From positions 1 to 6,056 of the forward strand of contig CACZNF010000038.1 of the NCBI GenBank assembly GCA_902782395.1: a stretch of DNA of 6,056 nucleotides, in the 5' to 3' direction. A model generated the notes under the pieces. That model searched no databases. It saw only the letters and a list, made by a program, of their open reading frames with translations, and was not told the DNA's origin. The stretch comes from an uncultured Erysipelotrichaceae bacterium (GTDB lineage: Bacteria > Bacillota_I > Bacilli_A > RFN20 > CAG-826). The position numbers and the translations under genes were made by a program. Below, in pieces: positions 1 through 5,844 of the stretch (position 1 is its first letter; each line of letters opens with the position of its first letter).

Positions 1-47
1 ATTCTTTGATAAATATCAAAGTAAGAGACACTCTTATTATTGCTCAT
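1..47 (-). CDS. Start of an unidentified gene downstream of rimO (partial, 3' end outside window)
   Basis: An open frame starts with ATG at 47-45 and runs off the left edge without a stop, giving MSNNKSVSYFDIYQR. Its ATG overlaps the rimO stop as TAATG, the same arrangement that joins the transporter gene to rimO. A ribosome binding site, GGAGAAG, lies at 61-55 with 7 bases before the ATG. These two facts support a real, translationally coupled third gene of the operon. Fifteen residues are too few to name a family; I see no recognisable motif. Against it, the whole visible stretch is made of two adjoining perfect inverted repeats (4-36), which would be unusual for a coding start, so a non-coding operon end is the alternative. 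Confidence 0.55.
   Translation of the reverse strand, partial: MSNNKSVSYFDIYQR
4..36. repeat. Two abutting perfect inverted repeats
   Basis: Positions 4-10 and 15-21 (CTTTGAT and ATCAAAG) form a perfect 7-bp palindrome with a 4-base centre. Directly next to it, 22-27 and 31-36 (TAAGAG and CTCTTA) form a perfect 6-bp palindrome with a 3-base centre. In the message made from the minus strand these would be two small hairpins just after the start codon of the partial gene. No T-run follows either hairpin inside the window, so they do not look like a classical terminator. They could affect translation start, bind a protein, or be chance in AT-rich DNA. Confidence 0.4.
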
Positions 48-1333
48 TAGATTTCTTCTCCATATAAGTCATAGACATAACTTTCGGTGATTCTTACTTT
101 AGTAATGTCGCCTTCTTTAAGCTCTCTTGAGGAGCGGAAAAGGATTTTACCATCCACATCATCAGGAGCGTTAAAGTAGCTTCTAAGTAAATAATAGCCG
201 TTTTCTTTGCCCACTACTAAACCTTTCATCACTTCACCGATGTGCTTTTTATTTAAGTCATAAGAGATCTTTTGTTGTAAGGACATTAGTTCATCTAAAC
301 GTTTTTGCTTAGTGGATTCTCTAACTTGATGTGGATAGTCATAAGACTTAGTGCCTTCTTCTCTTGAATAAGTGAAAGCGCCTAAATGATCAAACTTCAC
401 GTCTTTAACAAAGTTAATTAAGTTATCAAACTCTTTCTTTGTTTCACCTGGGAAACCCACCATGACAGTGGTTCTTAAAATAGCGTTAGGAATTTTAGTT
501 TTAATTTTATTAAATAAGTTAGTGAGATAAGCTTTATCACCACGTCTATTCATGGCTTTAAGAATCTTATCTTCACTATGTTGGATTGGAATATCAAAAT
601 ATGGTGTTAATCTTTCTTCTTTGGCAATTAAGTCGATTAACTCATCAGTGATTTCATCAGGATAGAGGTATAGTAAGCGAATAAAGGCGAGCTCTTTGAT
701 TTCTAAAAGACCTTTGAGTAAATCCACGATTGTCTTCTTTTCCTTTAAATCTAGGCCGTATCTCGTGGTGTCTTGTTCTAAAACGATTAACTCTTTATAG
801 CCTTTGTTAGCGAGCTCTCTTGCTTCTTTAATAGTGTCTTCGTATGGTCTAGAAACATATGGACCACGAATTAATGGGATAGCGCAGTATGTACAACAGT
901 TAGAACAACCTTCACCAATTTTAAGATAAGCACTGTAAGAGCCAGTGGACACTAAACGATAATTATCGTTAAGTCCTTCATAATTGGTGATATCCTTGTC
1001 GAGTGTCGCTAATAAACGATTGAAGTTTTTATATTCTCTAATTGGAATCCATAAGTCCACTTCTGGAATTTCTTTAGCGAGTTCATCTTTATAACGGTTG
1101 ACTAAACAACCAGTCACCACGACTTTTTGCTTTTTGTTAATGTTATCAAGAATTGTATCGATTGATTCTTTTTTGCTAGATTCGATAAAACCACAGGTGT
1201 TGATGATTAAAATATCCGCTTCATCTTTGTTATTAATGATTTCATAGTGGTTCTTTAAAAGAAGACCAAGGATATTCTCACTATCAACAAGGTTTTTCGC
1301 ACAGCCTAAAGAGATTAACGCAACTTTCTTCAT
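47..1333 (-). CDS. rimO: Ribosomal protein S12 methylthiotransferase RimO
   Basis: This 428-residue protein is a cytoplasmic radical-SAM enzyme that adds a methylthio group to a conserved aspartate of ribosomal protein S12, using S-adenosylmethionine and two 4Fe-4S clusters. The N-terminal methylthiotransferase domain (about 1-120) has the three expected cluster cysteines C11, C47 and C76, with the family start GCAKNLVDSE. The radical-SAM domain has CxxxCxxC as C143, C147 and C150, then GFPGET and IQHSEDKILKAMNRRGD blocks typical of the family. A C-terminal TRAM domain (about 365-428) contains the R-Y-AP-DVDG pattern (R384, A389-P390, D394-G395) that fits RimO better than the tRNA enzymes MiaB or MtaB. 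Length is normal for the family (E. coli about 440). The ATG overlaps the stop of the transporter gene (TAATG) and has AAGGAG 6 bases upstream, so the start is well supported. No defect is seen. RimO identity rests on remembered family patterns; function is inferred from homologues. Confidence 0.95.
   Translation of the reverse strand: MKKVALISLGCAKNLVDSENILGLLLKNHYEIINNKDEADILIINTCGFIESSKKESIDTILDNINKKQKVVVTGCLVNRYKDELAKEIPEVDLWIPIREYKNFNRLLATLDKDITNYEGLNDNYRLVSTGSYSAYLKIGEGCSNCCTYCAIPLIRGPYVSRPYEDTIKEARELANKGYKELIVLEQDTTRYGLDLKEKKTIVDLLKGLLEIKELAFIRLLYLYPDEITDELIDLIAKEERLTPYFDIPIQHSEDKILKAMNRRGDKAYLTNLFNKIKTKIPNAILRTTVMVGFPGETKKEFDNLINFVKDVKFDHLGAFTYSREEGTKSYDYPHQVRESTKQKRLDELMSLQQKISYDLNKKHIGEVMKGLVVGKENGYYLLRSYFNAPDDVDGKILFRSSRELKEGDITKVRITESYVYDLYGEEI
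55..61 (-). promoter_or_regulatory. Ribosome binding site for the gene downstream of rimO
   Basis: GGAGAAG on the minus strand lies inside the last codons of rimO, with 7 bases before the ATG at 47-45. It is the main reason for calling that partial gene. Confidence 0.55.
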
Positions 1334-4300
1334 TATTCACTCCTTAAAGCGATAACTGGATCTTGTCTAGATGCATGCATGGATGGGATTAAACCAGATA
1401 AGACGCTTAATAAGACGCTTAAACCAAGCATGATACCGATAATTGGAAGATTTAATACCGCGATAGCGGGCACTCCAAACGGTTTCACAACTAAATTGAT
1501 AATAATACAAACTATACCAGTAATGGCTAAACCAATGACACCAGAGAAGAAACCTGTAACAAGGTTTTCGGCGATAAATAGACGAGAAACGTCTTTCTTT
1601 CGTCCACCTAAAGAACGGATGACACCGATTTCCTTCACTCTTTCCATGACTGAGATATAAGTGATAACCGCGATCATGAAGGAAGAAACCACTAAGGAAA
1701 GAGAGGTGAAAATAACTAACGCTGTTGTCACGATTGTAATCATTGTGTCAATGACGTTAATGATTAAAGAAATTGTGTCAGTATAGGTTAATTCATCACG
1801 GTCCGCTGGTCTTAGTATTTTTTCTTGAGCGGTACCATCATAAAGGGTGATACTTACATCTTTATTCCATTCGTCTAAATACTTGTTAACTTTGTCTTTA
1901 GTCTTAAAGTCAACTGGATAAATAGACATCTTGTCAGGAAGTTTTTCATATGAATAGGTGGTCGTACCTTCACTCTCATTAGCGTTCTCGACAATTTTAA
2001 GGCCACATAAAGAACGGAAATGCACAGCATTTTCTGTGGAATAATCACGACCAGTAATATTTCCTAATAATGATGAGAACGATGAATTGAGGTCACCATT
2101 TAGACAAGATGCGTAACCGAATGAACCGTGTTGTGGATTAGATTCATCGCTCCAATCAGTGAAGGCGAATGTCACATAGGCGTTATATAATGAGCCCGTT
2201 TTTGCAGGATTTTCTAAATGCGCGGCAAAGCCACGATTTGGATCCCTGATAATTTGTGAATTATAAGCATCTCTCATGTACTTATCTTGGAACTCTTTGG
2301 TGAAATAAACACCACGAGATAAAGAACCAAATGAAACACCTTCTTTTGGTCTTAAGATACCCGCGATAGTAATATCGGTACCATTGCCCCATTCTTCTTG
2401 AGTTGTCGCAGAGTATTGATAGCCAGTGACTGATTCAGTTTGGTCTTTTACTTCTTTATTCACTGTGAATGGATTGGTGAGATTAACTGTCGCGGTTGTA
2501 TCACCAGTGATGCGGACTAAAGAAAGTTCTGAAGCATCAACTGCGGATGGATCAGTGAGTATCTTTCTTAATTGATCTTGCGACAAACAAATGAAATTAC
2601 CAGTTGTTGGATCTGGATCAGTTGCAGGATCCGCCATCATGTCATTCCAATCAAAATCGTTTAGAGAAGACATACCAGCAATAATGCTGAAGATATCTAA
2701 TGTGTCTTTAAGTTTAAACATATAGACCGATTCGCTCACGAATGGGCTAATGGTAATATGTGTACCTGTATAGATAACAGCGTTAATCATAGAAGAGGAA
2801 TTACCTTGGCTATACATGAATGAATAGAATTCATCGTTAGCGTCACTCTTTAAAACGACGCTATAGTCTTTATATTGACGCACTGGGATATCATCGTAAT
2901 GATAAATTGTGTCATGAGGATAGTATTTGAGTTTCGTACCGAGAAGCTCTTCGTAACTGAATGATGTAGCGTATGGGAATTTAGCGTCTAACTCTTCATC
3001 ACTCATAGTGTTTTCTGGGTCATATTTTTGAATAGCTTTTTGAGCGATATTCATGACCTCTTCTTCTTGATAGTAACCAAGTTGAGCGAAGACTAAGTCA
3101 GTTAATGTGGTATCAGATTCCACGACTAACATGATTTCATTTTCACTCTTCGGGAAATGGGAATTACCTAAAAGGTCATATTGATCAAGAATGCATTCTT
3201 CATCTCCTGGAAGAAGTTTCATAAAGTCGGTAAACAAATCGACGTAGTTAGCGTATTGGGAGAAGCCTCTTACAGTTTTAAGTTCAGCAATATAACGTTG
3301 AGTTAAACCATTTAATGAGATAGTCATTCTATCTTCTTTATCACTTGGCTTCCAATCAGTGAAGATGTTATTTGTGGGGTCAATACCATAGCTAAAAGAT
3401 GTCGCTGAAACATATTCGCTTGGGATTTCTTTAACGAACTGCACTAGGTCATCGTTAATTGTATTTGTTTTGACCGCAGTTAAATCACTATAACGGTCCA
3501 TTAAGTAGTCAATCATGGAATTAAGACCAACACGAGTTGTGGTGTCAAATTCGGCGATTTTGGTGTCTGTATCAGCATATAAGCCAGTCATCAAAGATGA
3601 ATAGTCCACTGTTTCTTCTTGGATTTGAAGTGGATAGCTAGAAAGCATATCGTCTTGCATGTTATCGATGTATTGACGGACGCCCGTAGAAGCGGCAAGA
3701 ACTGTTGAAACACCAAAGATACCAATACTACCAGCGATAGCGACAAGCACTGTTCGTTTACTCTTAGAAAATAAGTTAGCAATTGATAAAGCAGTGGCTG
3801 TTAAGAAGCTCATTGAGCTCTTTTTCTTTTTACCTTTTGAGGTGATTTCATCATCTGGGTATTTTGCTAAAACACCACACTTTGGACATCTTGAGAATTG
3901 TTTATAGACAATCGCCCCACATTTTGGGCAGCGATAGGCTGTTTGTGTTTCTTTATCAACACCATTGAATGGGTTAGAGTCACCAGTAATGACACCATCG
4001 AACATATTAACGATACGTGTAGCGTAACGTTGGGCTAAATCTGGGTTATGGGTAACCATAATGACTAAGCGGTTTTTAGCGACTTCTTTGAGAAGGTCCA
4101 TGATTTGGACACTTGTTTCACTATCTAAAGCACCGGTTGGTTCATCGGCTAATAAGATTTCAGGATTGTTAACAAGAGCACGGGCAATAGCCACTCTTTG
4201 CATTTGACCACCAGAGAGTTGGTTTGGTCTTTTCTTTTCCATGCCTTTAAGACCAACTTTAGCCAAAGCTTGATACGCTCTTTCTTTTCTCTCTTTTTTA

Positions 4301-4644
4301 CTGACACCTGCGATTGTTAAAGCCAGTTCAACGTTTTTAGAAATGGTTTGGTGACCGATTAAGTTATAGGCTTGGAAAACAAAACCAATTGAATGGTTAC
4401 GATATGTATCCCAATCACGGTCGTTATAGTTCTTGGTGGATTTGTCTTTGATGATGAGATCACCATCGCTATAACGGTCTAAACCACCGATGATATTTAA
4501 GAGTGTTGTTTTACCACATCCAGAAGGGCCTAAGATTGCCACGAATTCGTTGCGGCGAAAAGAAACAGTTACACCACGAAGGGCCTTAACTGGATCTTGA
4601 TCTTTCATGATGTAATTCTTTTTAATATTTACTAATTTAAGCAT
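1333..4644 (-). CDS. MacB-type ABC transporter, fused ATPase and FtsX-like permease with a zinc-ribbon insert
   Basis: The 1103-residue chain joins an ATPase to a permease. The ATPase (1-220) has Walker A GPSGCGKT (39-46), Q-loop Q91, signature LSGGQ (143-147), Walker B ILLADEP with E168, D-loop ALD (172-174) and H199; it appears fully competent and is of the LolD/MacB type. Next is a CPKCG-N9-CPKCG zinc-ribbon-like module (C239, C242, C253, C256) and a lysine-rich stretch (272-275). One membrane helix (about 298-320) precedes an outside domain of about 640 residues, followed by three helices (about 967-995, 1028-1053, 1066-1087). The block MERVKEIGVIRSLGG between helices 2 and 3 is the FtsX permease signature. 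This four-helix plan is that of type VII transporters, which work as dimers and use ATP to move substrates or force outside the membrane rather than pump through a channel. MacB is about 650 residues, so the outside domain is much enlarged. Substrate unknown; peptide, toxin or lipid handling are options. The ATG follows AAGGT by 9 bases, behind its own promoter; its stop overlaps rimO. Confidence 0.9.
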   Translation of the reverse strand: MLKLVNIKKNYIMKDQDPVKALRGVTVSFRRNEFVAILGPSGCGKTTLLNIIGGLDRYSDGDLIIKDKSTKNYNDRDWDTYRNHSIGFVFQAYNLIGHQTISKNVELALTIAGVSKKERKERAYQALAKVGLKGMEKKRPNQLSGGQMQRVAIARALVNNPEILLADEPTGALDSETSVQIMDLLKEVAKNRLVIMVTHNPDLAQRYATRIVNMFDGVITGDSNPFNGVDKETQTAYRCPKCGAIVYKQFSRCPKCGVLAKYPDDEITSKGKKKKSSMSFLTATALSIANLFSKSKRTVLVAIAGSIGIFGVSTVLAASTGVRQYIDNMQDDMLSSYPLQIQEETVDYSSLMTGLYADTDTKIAEFDTTTRVGLNSMIDYLMDRYSDLTAVKTNTINDDLVQFVKEIPSEYVSATSFSYGIDPTNNIFTDWKPSDKEDRMTISLNGLTQRYIAELKTVRGFSQYANYVDLFTDFMKLLPGDEECILDQYDLLGNSHFPKSENEIMLVVESDTTLTDLVFAQLGYYQEEEVMNIAQKAIQKYDPENTMSDEELDAKFPYATSFSYEELLGTKLKYYPHDTIYHYDDIPVRQYKDYSVVLKSDANDEFYSFMYSQGNSSSMINAVIYTGTHITISPFVSESVYMFKLKDTLDIFSIIAGMSSLNDFDWNDMMADPATDPDPTTGNFICLSQDQLRKILTDPSAVDASELSLVRITGDTTATVNLTNPFTVNKEVKDQTESVTGYQYSATTQEEWGNGTDITIAGILRPKEGVSFGSLSRGVYFTKEFQDKYMRDAYNSQIIRDPNRGFAAHLENPAKTGSLYNAYVTFAFTDWSDESNPQHGSFGYASCLNGDLNSSFSSLLGNITGRDYSTENAVHFRSLCGLKIVENANESEGTTTYSYEKLPDKMSIYPVDFKTKDKVNKYLDEWNKDVSITLYDGTAQEKILRPADRDELTYTDTISLIINVIDTMITIVTTALVIFTSLSLVVSSFMIAVITYISVMERVKEIGVIRSLGGRKKDVSRLFIAENLVTGFFSGVIGLAITGIVCIIINLVVKPFGVPAIAVLNLPIIGIMLGLSVLLSVLSGLIPSMHASRQDPVIALRSE
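1340..1345 (-). promoter_or_regulatory. Ribosome binding site of rimO inside the end of the ABC transporter gene
   Basis: AAGGAG on the minus strand, 6 bases before the rimO ATG, lies within the final codons of the transporter gene. It fixes the rimO start and shows that rimO can be initiated by ribosomes finishing the upstream gene. Confidence 0.8.
3877..3930 (-). other. Zinc-ribbon-like module encoded within the transporter
   Basis: Residues 239-256 of the transporter carry two CPxCG knuckles (C239/C242 and C253/C256) separated by ten residues between the inner cysteines. This is the pattern of a small zinc-binding ribbon. It lies on the cytoplasmic side, between the ATPase domain and the first membrane helix. 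Metal binding is inferred from the cysteine spacing. Its role could be structural, redox or metal sensing, or contact with a partner. Confidence 0.75.
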
Positions 4645-4661
4645 GGTCTTTTTACCTTATG

Positions 4662-4710
4662 AGTGCATGATATATAAAAATAAAGTGCATGTCAATAAAG
4701 TTGCACTTTA
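4662..4710. repeat. Cluster of AGTGCA/TGCACT repeats around the transporter promoter, possible operator
   Basis: On the plus strand, AGTGCATG occurs at 4662-4669 and again at 4684-4691, 22 bases apart, close to two helical turns. The second copy is part of TAAAGTGCA (4681-4689), which has a perfect inverted partner TGCACTTTA at 4702-4710, with 12 bases between. A second, overlapping palindrome, TAAAGT-TGC-ACTTTA, lies at 4696-4710. The repeats flank the -35 box, fill the spacer and cover the -10 box, the usual place for a repressor site. In minus-strand RNA, the 9-bp stem followed by TTTTT could also act as a weak terminator for the upstream genes, but the stem is AT-rich. The regulator is not identifiable, and the motif is unlike the palindrome near the TetR gene. 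Confidence 0.6.
4667..4695 (-). promoter_or_regulatory. SigmaA-type promoter of the ABC transporter operon
   Basis: On the minus strand, a perfect -35 TTGACA (4695-4690) is followed after exactly 17 bases by TATCAT (4672-4667), five of six matches to the -10 consensus. Transcription would start near 4660, leaving a leader of about 16 bases that contains the AAGGT ribosome binding site (4658-4654) before the ATG at 4644. This promoter separates transporter-rimO expression from the membrane-protein pair upstream, although read-through is possible. Confidence 0.75.
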
Positions 4711-4742
4711 TATTTTTATCTTTGAAAGGATATGTTCAACTT

Positions 4743-5249
4743 TTAGAGATGATCAGCGATTGTCCAAGTATCGTCTTCTTCTTCCAAGATGTTGTTTTTA
4801 AGTGGATAGTCTCTTAAAGTGCCCGCTTCTAAGCCCACATTGTAAACGATTTTATTGAGTAACATACGAGCGTGAAGAATGACAATAAGGAAGACGATTA
4901 GCATGTAAATAGTAATCGCATAGAAGGTTAAAGCAGCATAGAGGAAAATGATGTAGTAGGCAAACGCTTGTCTTAAGGCGAAATAAAGGACTAAGAAGAC
5001 ACAGCCAATACCTAAGGCGATAAGAGCGCCTAATGGATATGGGCGAGAAATCTTTTGATAGAGTCTTTCACCTCTTTTAACAGTGTGATAGGAACTATCT
5101 AATCTCTCTTTATCTCTTTCAAAAGTTAAACCAACTTTACCATTTGGTAATTCTTCTTTATCTTCCGCGAGAGTCCAGCCAAAAGAAGCATAGAAATCTA
5201 TGGTCTTGTCAACTTTCTTGGCTTTTACTTTGACGTACTTACTTTCCAT
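4743..5249 (-). CDS. Small two-helix membrane protein of unknown function (paralogue of its upstream neighbour)
   Basis: This 168-residue protein has a soluble N-terminal part of about 70 residues, two membrane helices (about 73-92 and 96-125) with a very short turn between them, and a charged, acidic C-terminal tail ending EEEDDTWTIADHL. The N-terminal part contains V-D-x4-FYxxFGW and then LTFERD (41-46). The same pattern and layout occur in the neighbouring protein encoded at 5712-5239, so the two are paralogues. I do not recognise a characterised family and give no function; both soluble ends are probably in the cytoplasm given the even number of helices. The ATG overlaps the end of the upstream gene by 11 bases, with only a weak GAAAG ribosome site, so it is probably translated by coupling. 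No signal peptide or catalytic motif is visible. A 98-bp gap with a new promoter separates it from the transporter gene. Confidence 0.8.
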   Translation of the reverse strand: MESKYVKVKAKKVDKTIDFYASFGWTLAEDKEELPNGKVGLTFERDKERLDSSYHTVKRGERLYQKISRPYPLGALIALGIGCVFLVLYFALRQAFAYYIIFLYAALTFYAITIYMLIVFLIVILHARMLLNKIVYNVGLEAGTLRDYPLKNNILEEEDDTWTIADHL

Positions 5250-5712
5250 ACTTAGCTTTCAATTGTTTAATTTTATCTTCAGCTTCTTTTACTATTGTAT
5301 CTTCATTTTGAAGATATTTCATCAATTGTCTACTGCGATAGTAAAACAGCAATGTATCAGCGAGTAATAAAACCATTGATGGAATGAGGAAAAAGAAGAG
5401 GTTCTTTTTAGCGTCAAAAGTGTCTTTCATCACTAAGAAAAGGATTAAAAAGACAGTCATGATGATAAAAGCAATAGAGACTGGGACCGCTAAAACCCAG
5501 AAAGGTAATAGATGCGGAGAAGTCTCTTTTTCAATCTCCACCATTTCTTGATAGTAAGGAACGTTTTCGTCCCTTTCAAATGTCAAAATTGAAGGGGCAT
5601 TTTCCTTTTTTTCTTCATTAATTAATTTCCAATCAAATAGACCCATCAAATATACTGAACGAGTCACACTAAATGAATTAACTTTTCTTGTACATTTTTC
5701 CATATATTTCAT
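5239..5712 (-). CDS. Small two-helix membrane protein of unknown function (first gene of the pair)
   Basis: This 157-residue protein has a soluble N-terminal part (about 1-67) with the LTFERD motif at 43-48, two membrane helices (about 70-95 and 104-125), and a lysine- and glutamate-rich tail (126-157) that could form a short coiled coil. It shares motif, helix layout and size with the protein encoded just downstream, so this is a tandem duplication that has diverged. Function is unknown. The first ATG (5712) has no visible ribosome binding site. The fourth codon is also ATG (5705-5703), and a gap-free alignment to the paralogue through the shared tryptophan (W28 here, W25 there) matches that Met4 to Met1 of the paralogue, both followed by Glu, so 5703 may be the true start. 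It is divergent from a TetR gene, sharing 132 bp of control DNA, which suggests, but does not show, that TetR controls the pair. Confidence 0.8.
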   Translation of the reverse strand: MKYMEKCTRKVNSFSVTRSVYLMGLFDWKLINEEKKENAPSILTFERDENVPYYQEMVEIEKETSPHLLPFWVLAVPVSIAFIIMTVFLILFLVMKDTFDAKKNLFFFLIPSMVLLLADTLLFYYRSRQLMKYLQNEDTIVKEAEDKIKQLKAKYGK

Positions 5713-5744
5713 TGTATTATTTTTTCTATTATTTTAGCAACTTT

Positions 5745-5773
5745 ATTATATAAAAATTTCCAAATATAACATT
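5745..5773 (-). promoter_or_regulatory. Candidate promoter of the membrane-protein pair
   Basis: On the minus strand a perfect -10 TATAAT lies at 5750-5745. The hexamer 17 bases upstream (5773-5768) reads AATGTT, a poor -35. The region is so AT-rich that chance matches are likely. If correct, transcription begins near 5738, about 25-35 bases before the start codon. Confidence 0.35.
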
Positions 5774-5775
5774 TT
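5764..5775. repeat. Near-copy of the TetR-side palindrome arm
   Basis: ATATAACATTTT at 5764-5775 matches ATGTAACATTTT at 5793-5804 in 11 of 12 positions, 29 bases apart, close to three helical turns. The second copy contains the left arm of the perfect palindrome at 5794-5815. This copy overlaps the proposed -35 of the opposing gene, so it could be a secondary half-operator. It lacks its own inverted partner. Confidence 0.4.
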
Positions 5776-5788
5776 TTTGAAATTTATT

Positions 5789-5817
5789 TTGTATGTAACA
5801 TTTTCTTATGTTACACT
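5789..5817 (+). promoter_or_regulatory. Candidate promoter of the TetR-family gene
   Basis: TTGTAT (5789-5794) is followed after 17 bases by TACACT (5812-5817), with TG one base upstream of the -10 (5809-5810), making an extended -10 element. The hexamers themselves are only moderate matches. Transcription would begin near 5824, leaving a leader of about 20 bases that includes the strong ribosome binding site. The perfect palindrome occupies the spacer. Confidence 0.45.
5794..5815. promoter_or_regulatory. Perfect 8-6-8 palindrome, probable TetR operator
   Basis: TGTAACAT (5794-5801) and ATGTTACA (5808-5815) are exact inverted copies separated by six bases. TetR-family dimers typically bind palindromes of this kind beside their own gene. 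The site starts 51 bases before the TetR ATG and lies between its likely -35 and -10, so bound protein would block transcription. It is 82 bases from the start of the opposing membrane-protein gene. A terminator is unlikely, since it lies ahead of both genes and no T-run follows. Confidence 0.7.
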
Positions 5818-5829
5818 TGCAACGGATAT

Positions 5830-5836
5830 AAGGAGG
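5830..5836 (+). promoter_or_regulatory. Strong ribosome binding site of the TetR-family gene
   Basis: AAGGAGG is a full Shine-Dalgarno match with 8 bases before the ATG at 5845, and it fixes the start of the partial TetR gene. Confidence 0.85.
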
Positions 5837-5844
5837 TCATTCAT

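Noticed and set aside
1379..1660. Plus-strand open frame of 93 codons opposite the end of the transporter gene
   Set aside because: It lies entirely antisense to the conserved FtsX permease region, has no clear ribosome binding site and a composition expected of a shadow frame.
3591..3782. Minus-strand open frame of 63 codons within the transporter gene in another frame
   Set aside because: It overlaps the first membrane helix and adjoining region of the transporter, which is clearly the coding frame; no independent evidence.
4681..4710. Intrinsic terminator for the membrane-protein pair
   Set aside because: A 9-bp stem followed by TTTTT exists on the minus strand, but it is AT-rich and has a 12-base loop containing the TTGACA box. 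An operator/promoter reading explains it better; weak termination is not excluded.
4743..5249. Glyoxalase-like reading of the DFYASFGW stretch
   Set aside because: Resemblance is limited to a few residues; metal ligands and the repeated fold are missing, and the paralogue does not keep the pattern.
5827..5832. TATAAG as the -10 of the TetR gene
   Set aside because: It overlaps the ribosome binding site, so a transcript would start too close to the ATG, and no -35 fits at 17 bases.
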